Shown: positions 9,892 through 18,839 of the stretch, piece by piece | Position numbering within the stretch: the first letter of the stretch is position 1 | Layout: every line of letters starts with the position of its first letter | Assembly (NCBI GenBank): GCA_036939975.1 | Contig: JALLPB010000239.1 | Span: forward strand, 1 to 19,352 | DNA length: 19,352 nt | From: Cyclostephanos tholiformis | Taxonomy: Eukaryota; Bacillariophyta; Thalassiosirophyceae; Thalassiosirales; Thalassiosiraceae | Reading direction: 5' to 3' | Position numbers and translations under genes: made by a program | The notes under the pieces: model-generated | What the model was told of the DNA's origin: nothing | Seen by the model: only the letters and a program-made list of their open reading frames with translations | Database searches by the model: none

Positions 9892-11145
9892 ATGAGCGGC
9901 AGCGGCAGCGGGGGCAACCTCGCGTACGGCCTCAATTCACGCAAAGCCAAGAAGCGCAAGAGGAATGGCCCTATCGACATACTCGGGGGGGGGGGCGGCG
10001 GCGGCGAGAGCGATGACGAGTCCGACGATGACAACAACGACGCCGTCGCGTCCGCCGATGGCAGGGTCGTCGTCAATCGCGAGATCGCCGCCGAACAGGC
10101 CGCCCTACGGAGGCGGGCGGAGGCCGCCATGGCCGCCAAGAGGAGTGGCGCTGCCGTTGGGACGAACGAGGGGGGCGCGGATGGGATGTACGATTACGAT
10201 GCCGAGTACGACTCGTTCGCCTCCTCCTCGGGAAGGGTAACGATGGAGACGACCGGGAGGTGGGACAACAATAAGGATGACGATGCGACATCGAAGGCGG
10301 TCGTCGGTAAAGCGAAGCCACGATACATCGCTGATCTCATGAGGACGGCGCAGCGTCGGAATCAGGAACACGAGGTGGTACACGAACGGAAGTTGATAAG
10401 GGAGCAGGCCGCGGACGAAAATCCGGAATACGAGGGGAAGGAGACGTTCGTCACTAGCTCGTACAGGAGGAAGATGGAGGAGAGGGAGCGTTGGGCGAGG
10501 GAGGAGGAGGAAAGGACGAAACGAGAGGAGGAGGAAGACGCGAGGTTGAAGGAACGGAGGGGGGGGGGTATGCCTATGGGGAATTTCATGTTCGGTATAG
10601 TCGGTAGAAATTTGCTGATGGAGAAAGGCGAGAATCGTGGAATAGGTGGTAATATTGGCGTTGGCGATGACAAGGGTGGTGACGAGGAGAAGAATCTCGT
10701 GGATCGAAATGAAGGGGATCATCGAAATGGAACGAAGAGTAATCTGGGAGTGGACGACGATCCAGGAGATGCTAGTTTCGAGTATTCGGATCGCGATGGT
10801 GTCGCGCGAGGCGGCGATGCCGCATGCGCCAACCGCGATGGTGATTTCCGTGATCGGGAGCGAGAGTCATCCGCCGAGAGGGAGCGCGAATGGGTGAGAC
10901 CTTCGCCACCTCCGCCTTCCTCGTCGTTCACGAATGGTATGTGCGGAAATTCCAACGCCCCAGTTGCCGCGGTTGCAGCGAGAACGGCCCAAGAGGAGGA
11001 GGACGTCGGCGGTGCTAAGAATGAGAAAAAATCACGACGACAAATATTGGTAGAGCGCGCGAAGAAGATTCGCGATGCCCGTAAACGGTACTTCGAGCGG
11101 AGGGGGAGAGTGGGGGGGGTGCGCACCGCGACGATGGCAATGTAA
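9892..11145 (+). CDS. Nuclear speckle splicing regulatory protein 1-like (NSRP1/CCDC55), 417 aa
   Basis: This is a single uninterrupted ORF, ATG 9892 to TAA 11143-11145. The start is set by the family's N-terminus (AYGLNSRKAKK at residues 11-21, then an acidic Ser/Asp patch at about 39-50). VNREIAAEQAALRRRAEAA (61-79) and YDYDAEYD (100-107) follow. The core is KPRYIADLMRTAQRRNQEHE (142-161), with HERKLIREQ and EGKETFVTSSYRRKMEERERW (about 181-201), then a long Glu/Arg coiled coil. The end RRQILVERAKKIRDARKRYFERR is the family's conserved C-terminal helix. Between them lies a Gly/Asp/Arg-rich variable region. NSRP1 acts in nuclear speckles in alternative splice-site choice; that role is carried over from the family. 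Homopolymer G runs (G11 at 9985, G10 at 10559, G8 at 11112) sit inside the ORF without breaking it. Confidence 0.88.
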   Translation: MSGSGSGGNLAYGLNSRKAKKRKRNGPIDILGGGGGGGESDDESDDDNNDAVASADGRVVVNREIAAEQAALRRRAEAAMAAKRSGAAVGTNEGGADGMYDYDAEYDSFASSSGRVTMETTGRWDNNKDDDATSKAVVGKAKPRYIADLMRTAQRRNQEHEVVHERKLIREQAADENPEYEGKETFVTSSYRRKMEERERWAREEEERTKREEEEDARLKERRGGGMPMGNFMFGIVGRNLLMEKGENRGIGGNIGVGDDKGGDEEKNLVDRNEGDHRNGTKSNLGVDDDPGDASFEYSDRDGVARGGDAACANRDGDFRDRERESSAEREREWVRPSPPPPSSSFTNGMCGNSNAPVAAVAARTAQEEEDVGGAKNEKKSRRQILVERAKKIRDARKRYFERRGRVGGVRTATMAM

Positions 11146-11312
11146 ATAAAAAAAAGTGGCACATCCCCACCCCCCATCTTAGATTTCTCCAGGGGTATGA
11201 ATGCCACTATATTCGCACGCCATCCAAGATATGACGACTCAAATCTGTGAAAAATAATAACCATTATTTAATACAATTAACTCTTTTATTCTTCATCCAT
11301 GGTCGATTCACT
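11146..11312. terminator. Convergent 3' region between NSRP1-type and methyltransferase genes
   Basis: The two stop codons are 167 bp apart. On the plus strand AATAAA (11145-11150) overlaps the NSRP1 stop codon. On the minus strand AATAAA (11290-11285) lies 23 nt past the methyltransferase stop. Both are candidate polyadenylation signals. The two transcripts probably overlap or end very close together. Confidence 0.5.
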
Positions 11313-12823
11313 TCATTTCACCCCCCCTTTCTTCATCTCCCAGTACAGGAATCGACTCTTGACGACTATCATGCGGGGCATTTTCGACCAATGTTCGTTC
11401 ATAACCATTTTAAGACATTCCAAAACGCCGTCGATATCCCTATTCCCGTTAATGTCGATGCATATCACGGATGGCGACTTATTCACCAATCGTCGTTCGC
11501 AGAGTTCGCGTACTTGAGACATTACTCCTGGAACTAAGACGTCCCCGAGCGCGAATTCGCAATCAGGATATCTTTTTTCGCCAATCACCGTTTGAATTTT
11601 TGGGCGGGGGGGGGATTTTCGTCATAAATGGACCACAAGCATACGTCGAAAAGGCATTTCGGAATTTTTTAATATTTCACTTACCGTTGGTTAGCGATAT
11701 CGATGGACTCTTTCGATTTGTCAACACCCAAACATGACACCCTAACCTCCTCCATCTCGATGTGATCGTTGACATCGTGATATATGTCATCGTTAGACAC
11801 CTCCTTTCCATCGACGGTCACCGTAGACTTCGGCCACTCGAGCGGCACATCACCCGCCGTTACCAACGAGCTTCGTACCCTATCGACGGTGATGCCGTAA
11901 TCGCACCCAATCTCCAAGAAGGTATCCCTCGGCGTCGTGTGCACCCTGGCGACGCGGCGGTATATGTTCGTTTCCGGAACGAGAACGACAAGCGGTGGGA
12001 TGCGGGACGTCGTCGATGATGTCGGCGACAATGCCATATCGACATCATCGTGGAAACGGGATTCAAGCACCGGCACCAGATTGCAAGCTCGCACGCGATA
12101 GGTCGATCCCCTGGAATATCGGACCAATACCCTCCTTCTATCGCGATCGTTGTCCCTCCCGTACCTCGTCGGATCATAACCGCCGTTCGAGAATGAAGAG
12201 GACGATGAAGAGGTCGACGATGATGAGGTATCAATCGACTCGTCGTCGGATACCACGCGAGCGCGTAGGAAGAATTCCTTCCGGCTGTAATTCATCGCGG
12301 CGACCTTCCGCTCGTCATCGTCCTCCTCATCACCATCCACCTCGTTGTCAATTTCATCGTCGATTCGTGAACCTTCGTCGTCGACGATCCTTCGCCTGTT
12401 CTTCTTATCCCGTCTCTTCTTGTGCAGAGCTAGCGCGTCACGGCACCCTCCCGTCGTATTGTTATTACGATGGTGGCCCCTCCTCCCCTTGCTAAGCAAC
12501 ACCCACACCAGCGTCCCCGGAGAATACCTCGCGTGATGGTAGTTGTGTCCATCGCGGCCACTGCCGTCATCTCCTTCACCGGCATGCCTCATCGTTGACG
12601 ACGACGATGATGCCGGTCCGGGGAGAATCAGCCGTCGGGTATCGCCAAGCCAATCGGCATCGAGGACGTCGTACGGCACATACGCGTAGCAACGCCATGG
12701 AGGACGTCGACGAGCAACAGCGGTGGCACGATCGTCATCGTCGTCACCTCCTTCGATGGAAGATGGTGCCGGCGGTTGGGGCAGGGGCAGGGATGTCGCG
12801 TCCTCGGACGAGGGATGCACCAT
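11313..12823 (-). CDS. SAM-dependent methyltransferase-like protein with charged N-terminal region, 2 exons, 465 aa
   Basis: Exons are 12823-11685 and 11571-11313, with a 113-nt intron with donor GTAAGT. Splicing joins CG and A into the Arg of ANQRYPDCEF. The C-terminal part is a Rossmann-type methyltransferase core. VVLVPETNIYRRVARV leads to motif I FLEIGCDYG (about 302-310). Motif II follows in CLGVDKSKESIDIA (acidic Asp binding the SAM ribose), then FALGDVL across the splice and a strand SPSVICIDINGNRD. The N-terminal 280 residues contain WRCYAYVPYDVLDADW, SPGTLVWVLL, two acidic/Ser runs, and FFLRARVVSDDE with RRVLVRYSRGSTYRVRACNLVPV. The latter strands look like a Tudor or PWWP-style barrel split by low-complexity inserts, which is inference only. 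Target of methylation is unknown. The core is short after motif III, so activity is not assured. Confidence 0.8.
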
Positions 12824-13008
12824 TTTTGCCTGTATGGTAGGGTAGTTGTGTCTGTTCCCGCTGTGGTACGTAGATTAAGTACTGTACGGTAGTGTTGAGT
12901 CTCTTTCGTTTCAGGAGACTCCCGACAAACACAGAGAACCGATTATTCCGCGCAACGCCTCACGCACGGCTTCCCTGCTTCCCTTCACACAAACCTTCAA
13001 ACTAAGCA
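12824..13008. promoter_or_regulatory. Compact bidirectional promoter (185 bp)
   Basis: Only 185 bp lie between the methyltransferase ATG (12823, minus) and the next gene's ATG (13009, plus). Both promoters and both 5' untranslated regions must fit here or overlap the coding sequences. I see no clear TATA box. Shared control of the two genes is likely but inferred. Confidence 0.55.
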
Positions 13009-15876
13009 ATGACCAAGAAGCGCCGCACTCTAGCCTACACCCCCCTCGGCATCAGGCCCTTCAGCCACCACGGCCCACCTGATCCCGACTCTAATCTGTT
13101 CCTATCGCTCGACGTCTCGCCATCGGCGGGGGCGGCGAATGTCGACACCGTCGCCGTTGCCATCACGACGGAGCCGACGACTACCGGCGGACGCAACAAG
13201 AGGCGGAGGGGGTATGCTAGGACTGTATCGCAGAAGAAGGAGGCGCGTCGAGCGCGACGCTTACGAGGTGCGACGATGATCATGGGCGGCGACAGCCTAG
13301 CTCGTCATCGTCGTCGACCTCACGAGGACGAGGATGACGACGAGGTGCTCGAGGAGGCCGATGATGAAAATGGCCGCGATCGCGACGGGGCGGTCATTGG
13401 TGGCCGAAAGGAGGAGAACTTGCGAGTAAATACCGAGGACGACGATGATGACAACGTTGATTATGACGAAAATGATGCGAAGGGTCTTGAAAAGACGATC
13501 GACAACATGGACGTCTTCGACTTCAGCCTTGAAGGAGATGCCGCGACCAATGACGACGTCGTCGAGGTGGCGAGAGACGACGAATCGTCGGCCCAAGGCG
13601 AATCGTGGACGCCGAATATGTCCCGCTCATCGTCTACAAATAAACGCAGGGTGATTCTGGACGACGACGATGACGAGTCCTCTCGGGAGGAGGAGGAGGA
13701 GGAGAGGTCGGCCGAATCCATCCTCTCTGGCCGCGTTGACAAGACCATTACGAAGAATGCCTTGGATCGTGGCATCTTTTCTTTCAACGTAGGGATGAAG
13801 GATGAGCGCGACGACGGCGATAGTACGAGATATAGGCGGAGTAAGCGTTTGGGAATGACACCAATCGCCACGACGACCGGTTCAGACCATTCATCGGCCG
13901 ACGAGTACAGTGAACGCAAGTTCATGGTAGATTCGATGACTTCTGTCGGAAAGAGGAATTTCTCGACCTGTACATCCGACAAGAAAGGAGGTCGACGCAA
14001 ATTACTTCAAACCAAGATCGGCGAGGTTGAGCATGGTAGGTGTTCCCCGTCACTCTGAGTTACGATGTCGTCGTTGCTTGGATCGCCTAAAAAATATTTT
14101 TTTGTTATTGACTCCCTCGCTTATCTCACCCAAAGTCGAGAACGAAAGCTTCAATATCGAAGACTCGTCTCACGTCGACGGATCAGCACCCCGCAAGGCC
14201 CCAAAAAATGTCCCATCTACTTTAGCCAAAGGGGGGGGCCATATCAAGGTTGGGGGTGGTAAGACATTAAGACCGAAATTGCTCGTTTTCTTTTTACTTA
14301 ACATGATGTGAGATGAGATCTTACAAAATGTTCCTCACCCCGATAAGCAGCCAATGCTGATGCAGCCAATGCAGATGCCGTTGACAGAGCGAGTCATCTT
14401 TCCACAAAGATCAAGACGGTTGCCCCCTTCAGGAAGCGATCCTCCAGAGTCAGCCACTGGGTCGAGATGGCACAGGTTAAGTTGGCTGCTTGCGAGGCAG
14501 CCGAATCGTCATCCATGATTGCAATCGGTGGCAGGAATTCGAAAGATTTCAGCACAGAGACCGCCAATTGCAACAAGAAAGAGGAGGGTAATTTTGAAGA
14601 GGTTTCTACCCTGGTAGATGGCGAGGTCAGCATTGATGATGATGAACCCTCTGAGTATCAACCCACTCAAGACGACGACAAGGAATCGGTGGTCATCAAG
14701 CGTAGTCCTCGGCTATTTCGCTCTTCCTCCAGAATCGGCAAGGGCATGAAGTATAAGGGTGTACAAGAAGCTCCGACCAAGGTCGTAGCTCCCAGAAAGA
14801 GAACGAAAAATCGCCACACCAAGAATACAAGAGGTAGCGACGTGGAATCCAGTATAAATTGTGACGACCGCATCGACCCTACAAAGGGCCGCCGCGAGAA
14901 GTCCAAATCCTCTGGCATTAAGTACAATGGGATGGAGAAGAAGAAAAAGTTCATAGATTTCGAGGACGATGCGTTTGGTGGCAGAATTTGCAGCAAATCT
15001 CAATCAGATACGACATTGAGGCCTAATCAACAGAAGTCGTCCAAAGTCAGTGAAGTCGAACAGAATCCGCATTCTCCATACGGGACAAAGTGCGCCCTCC
15101 AGATGGACAAGTCACTCAAATCTAGTAACGGTAAGGGAGAAAAGTTGTTGCAATTGGGAATCAATGTCCCGAGTGATTCCGAGAAAGAAAAAGTCACGAA
15201 TCACAACGACAATAACATGGAATTCGTGGGCCTTAAGGTTGAGTATCATGTTGAGGAGGATGACAAAGACAAGAATGGAATGAGCGTGAGCGGTGACAAT
15301 CGAAGCATTTTGTTTACGCAAGCGATCACGCAGGGTAATACGTCACAATATATGCAACAGTCCATGGACAGCAGCACGGCGAATTCTAAGGGAGGATTGT
15401 TTGGCCCCATCGCAGAAAATTCTGGTCACGAAGCGAGTCTCAACAAGTTGAAGTCGATCGAGATGAATACACGCAATATTTCGGACATGGGTTCGAATAT
15501 TAGTGTCAACTCAACATCTATTGACCATGCAGAATTCAATGAATGTGCCGCGCAGTTTATAGCGAAGAATGTAAGAATCAAGTCATATCCAGAGGACTTA
15601 GTCACCTCATGCGTTGAACTCACCACGCGTGGAATATTCAACTCGGATCCAGCCTCTCTGCGGGCAATAATTCAGACCCAGAGTCACTCTCAGCAGAGTA
15701 GCGTGGTTAGTGCCGAAACAGGTGCATCGATGGCAATGAAAGCCATGGATGGTGAATCATGCAAGCTGACTTCCCAAGAATTGGCGAAAGCACTGAAAAT
15801 CATTGGCTTCCACATAGCCGAAGCGGGGAAAATGATGAAAAAAGTCATAAGAAGCGGCGAAGTTGATTATCTATAA
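13009..15876 (+). CDS. Unknown charged low-complexity protein, 3 exons, about 891 aa
   Basis: Proposed exons are 13009-14035, 14136-14258 and 14351-15876, totalling 2676 nt in frame. Donors are GTAGGT and GTAAGA; the first acceptor is CAAAG. The protein begins MTKKRRTLAYTPLGIRPFSHHG and has basic patches (NKRRRGYARTVSQKKEARRARR). Long acidic runs follow at about residues 100-175 and 215-235, around two aromatic F-x-F segments (MDVFDFSLEGD and GIFSFNVGM). RRSKRLG and later KRSPRLFRSSSRIGKGMKYKGV are similar basic Arg/Ser motifs. KKKKFIDFEDDAFGGR follows. The C-terminal 120 residues look folded, with FNECAAQFIAKNVRIKSYPEDLVTSCVELTTRGIF and a final helix LTSQELAKALKIIGFHIAEAGKMMKKVI. I recognise no family. 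Composition suggests a nuclear, possibly chromatin-associated protein, which is inference. It shares its promoter with the methyltransferase. The exon 3 acceptor is uncertain among four in-phase AGs. Confidence 0.75.
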
Positions 15877-16160
15877 GCCTATTAGCTAACACTTTTTGTC
15901 CTCCGAGATTTTTCTGCGGATTTTCAGAGATAATAATCCTCTCGGGGACGTTATCGTCATTCTTCAATCAATAATTACCATGTAAATTCCGGGAAAATAA
16001 ATTGTGTTTAATGGAGAGTGTGATGTATTCAGAATGTCTGAACTTGAAGAAACATAAACCATTCATGTCGTCATTGTCTTCTAAAAGCAAAATTGTACCT
16101 TTTTTCATTTCGGTATCATCGGATGCTATCATATAAGACAATGTAACGAAAAAGAAGAAA
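15877..16160. terminator. Convergent 3' region between unknown gene and HSF gene
   Basis: These 284 bp separate the two stop codons. AATAAA at 15996-16001 is a candidate polyadenylation signal for the plus-strand gene, 120 bp past its stop. I see no equally clear signal for the minus-strand HSF gene. The stretch is AT-rich and shows no ORF. Confidence 0.45.
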
Positions 16161-17438
16161 TTAAATCGCCCTGTCGATCACACGGTGGGGATGGTCTATC
16201 TCCTCACAATTCACAATACCAGCACCACGTGGTGGAGCAATGGCACTTTGAATAGTTGTACCATGCGGAGAAGCGGAAGGGTAAGCGTTGTAGTGATGAT
16301 TTTGCCCATTGACTTGGTTGCTTTGAAACGTGATGCCATGCGGAGATGCGGGAGGGTAGGCGTTGTAATGAGGATATTGTTCATTGCGTTGGTTGCTTTG
16401 CAACGTAATACCATGCGGAGAAGCCGGTGGGTGGGCGTTGTAGGGAGGATATTGCCAATTGCGTTGGTTGCCATAATGCACTGGATACTGAGAAGGGTGG
16501 TGTGAATAAGCGTACACCTGGGGGTTATACGCTGTCGCATAAAGAGTCGGCGGAGGCCCATAGGCTCCTGGATAGGAAGAGAAATGATTGGGGCTAGCGT
16601 GATAATCATGTGGATGTTCTTTTGAAGCTGCAGAGCTTGCATCTGCTTCCATTTGAATTGGATGGCACAGAAGATTACTCCGGTAGGGCGTCATCGGTGG
16701 TGATAGTGGAAACTGTTTGTCGATTTGGTAAAAATTAGGCTCTCCTTCCATGTTCGGGATGAGCTTTCCCATATTCGTTGGTACCCGCTTCATCAGTACT
16801 GTCAAACTTGGGATTCCCATTAGGAAGCATTCATGGTAGTACGCGTTGAAATCATTTCCGGACTGATAAAGACGTTTGAAGCCCCATCCACTAAGCTGCC
16901 GCGTGAACGATTCAAATTTGCTCAGGGCAAAGAATTTGGGCGTAATTTCGCTAATTAGAAGCTCCTTATTATGGATCTTCCATGCCCTGCCGTGCGGCTG
17001 TCAAATTCAGAAGTGGTTAGGACAGTAGATCGCAGGTCAGACAGTGAGATATAATGTTATGTTGACATCGGCCCTATTATAAAGTCGACAAATGAATCTT
17101 ACCAACCAGGAAATGATCTGTAGGAGGGTGGGTGTGAATAATCATTGGACTGTATTTGTTAGAGGGTAGAAACTATGACTCTCAACATTCGCGAAACCAC
17201 AACATCGACTTACATGAGAATACTCTGGAGTGGAGAGAATGAGATGTAGCTTAGCAGGGAAGTTCGCCTTCTTCCCTGACTGATGCCACCCCCCCAAGTG
17301 CTCCACGGGATGCCTGGAGAAATCACGATATGTGTGATCCACGCGACGTGGTTCTGGTCTTCTGTGAATGAACGGCGATCCTTTTGCAACCGCGGAGAGG
17401 GGCTCTCCGGTCCATAAGATGTTTTCCTTCCCGGCCAT
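16161..17438 (-). CDS. Heat shock factor-type transcription factor, 3 exons including a 15-nt microexon, 358 aa
   Basis: Exons are 17438-17214, 17117-17103 and 16997-16161. They total 1077 nt and are all phase 0. The HSF DNA-binding domain spans about residues 58-150: NFPAKLHLILSTPEYSH (exon 1), IISWL (microexon), then PHGRAWKIHNKELL and TPKFFALSKFESFTRQLSGWGFKR (exon 3). This contains the F-x-SFxRQLxxWGF recognition helix and the wing leading to YYHECFLMG. Introns have GTAAGT and GTAAGA donors. Downstream there is no obvious long heptad coiled coil. Instead there is a Pro/Tyr/His/Gln-rich tail with three 25-residue repeats (about 255-335), which may act as a disordered activation region. HSF family members bind nGAAn repeats. 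In diatoms the family is large and not all members act in heat response. Exact target is unknown. Confidence 0.92.
16246..16470 (-). repeat. Three 75-bp tandem repeats in the HSF coding region
   Basis: Units at 16246-16320, 16321-16395 and 16396-16470 are each exactly 75 bp and each ends TTGGTTG on the plus strand. On the coding strand each encodes a 25-residue block with the core YNAxPxASPHGxTxQS. Because 75 is a multiple of three, copy-number change would keep the frame. Confidence 0.92.
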
Positions 17439-17629
17439 GGATTAAGTCAGAAATCGCACCAATGTAGCTTTATGGTGGGAGGAAAATAAATGACGAAACA
17501 TTTTGTGTGCAAGAATAGTAGCAAAAAACCTTTTTTTTTCTCCAGAGGTATGGAAACACCAACTTTCACTGGAATCCTTTGACACATTCTTTTCCCTCTT
17601 CATCTCTTTTCCTTGATGTGTTTTTTTCT
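17439..17629. promoter_or_regulatory. Upstream region of the HSF gene
   Basis: This is the only sequence between the HSF ATG and the duplicated block, so the minus-strand promoter and 5' untranslated region should lie here or slightly beyond. It is AT-rich with T runs. I see no heat shock element with canonical spacing and no clear TATA box. Confidence 0.35.
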
Positions 17630-17935
17630 CAGACTAACGAAAATCGAAACCAAGAAGTTTTCAGTTCAGTTTTTCTTCCTTGGGGCCGATCGATGCCTTT
17701 ATCGCTTACTCTCTATCTGAACTTTTTCTTTGCGGGAGAAAACCAGATTGAGGCACCTCAAAAGAAATCGCATCAAAAAAATTAGACAACGAAAATCAAA
17801 ACCGAGTTTTCCGTTCATTTCTTTGTTTCCTTTCCGGCAATTTTTTATCTTTTCTACCGACCAAACTTTTTTTTCTTTTTGTGTGGGAAAAACATGAATG
17901 AAGCTCCTCAAGACCAAGAATGTTCATGGTGAGGG
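17630..17935. repeat. Imperfect two-copy tandem duplication of about 152 bp
   Basis: ACGAAAATC followed by AAACC at 17637 recurs at 17789. The ends of the two units also correspond: ACTTTTTCTTTGCGGGAGAA ... GCACCTCAAAA near 17721-17763 matches ACTTTTTTTTCTTTTTGTGTGGGAAAAAC ... GCTCCTCAAG near 17865-17912 in order. The copies are diverged by substitutions and small indels. No ORF is supported; short frames here are shadows of T/A-rich sequence. It may be the edge of an LTR or an independent local duplication. Confidence 0.55.
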
Positions 17936-17999
17936 CCAGACCATGGGGGCCACGCAGGTGATAGGTAAAGTGAGCCCTAGATGAGGATCTACTGCTAGT

Positions 18000-18790
18000 A
18001 AGGGATAACTGGTATGAGAGCATGTGTAAGAACACCCCCAATAGGATCGCTCATAATTGCCTGCAAATAAGATGGAGGTGGAAGCCTTGAGAGAATATGG
18101 CAACTGGCGGCGGAGATGCAGGATGAGGCAGAGGAGGTACACTGAAACCTGGATAAGAAAGGCGAACAATGATTCCCGGGCAGTGAGAAGGATTGAATGG
18201 AGTTGATTGAGCAACACAGGAGACAATGGTATGGGCAATGTTGCGATGGAGACATCCAATTTGAGATTATGAACTCATTTGAGGTAGTCGCTAGCCCGAC
18301 ACATGAATGAATTGTGGAGGCAGCGCATTTCTTTAGTAAAAATGTAGAGACATTGCATTTACTGGAAAAATGGGTAACGGTGATGGTGCCCTCAGCAACC
18401 CATTGATGTGTCGAGTTCTCGTGGTTCTCAATTTGGTGGTCATGCTGTGGCACTATTTCACACATGCACTGTTATCATAATAAACGGGTGTAGGAAAGGT
18501 GGTGTCATCAATGGAGTAGCCAAGGTCGGACAAACTGGAAATCATATTTTCATGTTGATTGTGAGGTGTGCACCCATGTTTGTGGCATGTATCCCTCACA
18601 GCAACTGATAGAGGTGTGCTCTTGTTGCTCGGTCTTTGACAAGAGGTCCCCTGGATCTCATGACTATGGTGCAACTCATGCTTTTTAATTTGATAAAGTG
18701 AGCTGAAGGCCTTCATGGATGGAATTACCAAGTTGCAATCCCAACATGGATTGCTGTATGTGGCAAAGCAATGGTGTTGCATTGTGGAGG
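18000..18790 (-). pseudogene. Ty1/copia-type Pol relic: RNase H to C-terminus
   Basis: On the minus strand, three frames together spell the end of a copia-type Pol. One frame reads EQQEHTSISCCEG, the 'ERTSLSSCEAEI'-like RNase H block. Another reads SSLSDLGYSIDD and TPVYYDNSACVK, then a TAG where Trp is expected. A third continues IENHENSTHQWVAEGTITVTHFSSKCNVSTFLLKK. The tail (LQAIMSDPIGGVLTH, ending at 17995) looks like the variable Pol C-terminus of diatom copia elements. At least two frame changes and one nonsense codon make it non-functional. No LTR was identified to its left. Confidence 0.65.
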
Positions 18791-18839
18791 GGAGAATGGC
18801 ATCTGTATATGCTTCCATGTCTGAGGAGGACAAGGAGAA

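Noticed and set aside
10105..10722. 205-codon minus-strand open frame opposite the NSRP1-type gene
   Set aside because: It is the antisense shadow of Glu/Arg-rich coding sequence, is rich in Arg/Pro/Leu with no domain, and the sense strand has a clear family match.
13461..14000. 179-codon minus-strand Ser-rich open frame
   Set aside because: Acidic GAC/GAG codons on the sense strand read as Ser/Val/Leu on the other. The sense exon has a coherent start and splice pattern.
17555..17590. Possible heat shock element before the HSF gene (TTC and GAA half-sites)
   Set aside because: The half-sites are four bases apart instead of two and there is no third unit, so autoregulation is not supported.
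17579..17785. Short plus-strand frame rich in Phe/Ser
   Set aside because: It lies in T-rich duplicated DNA, has no domain, and the second repeat copy does not keep the frame.
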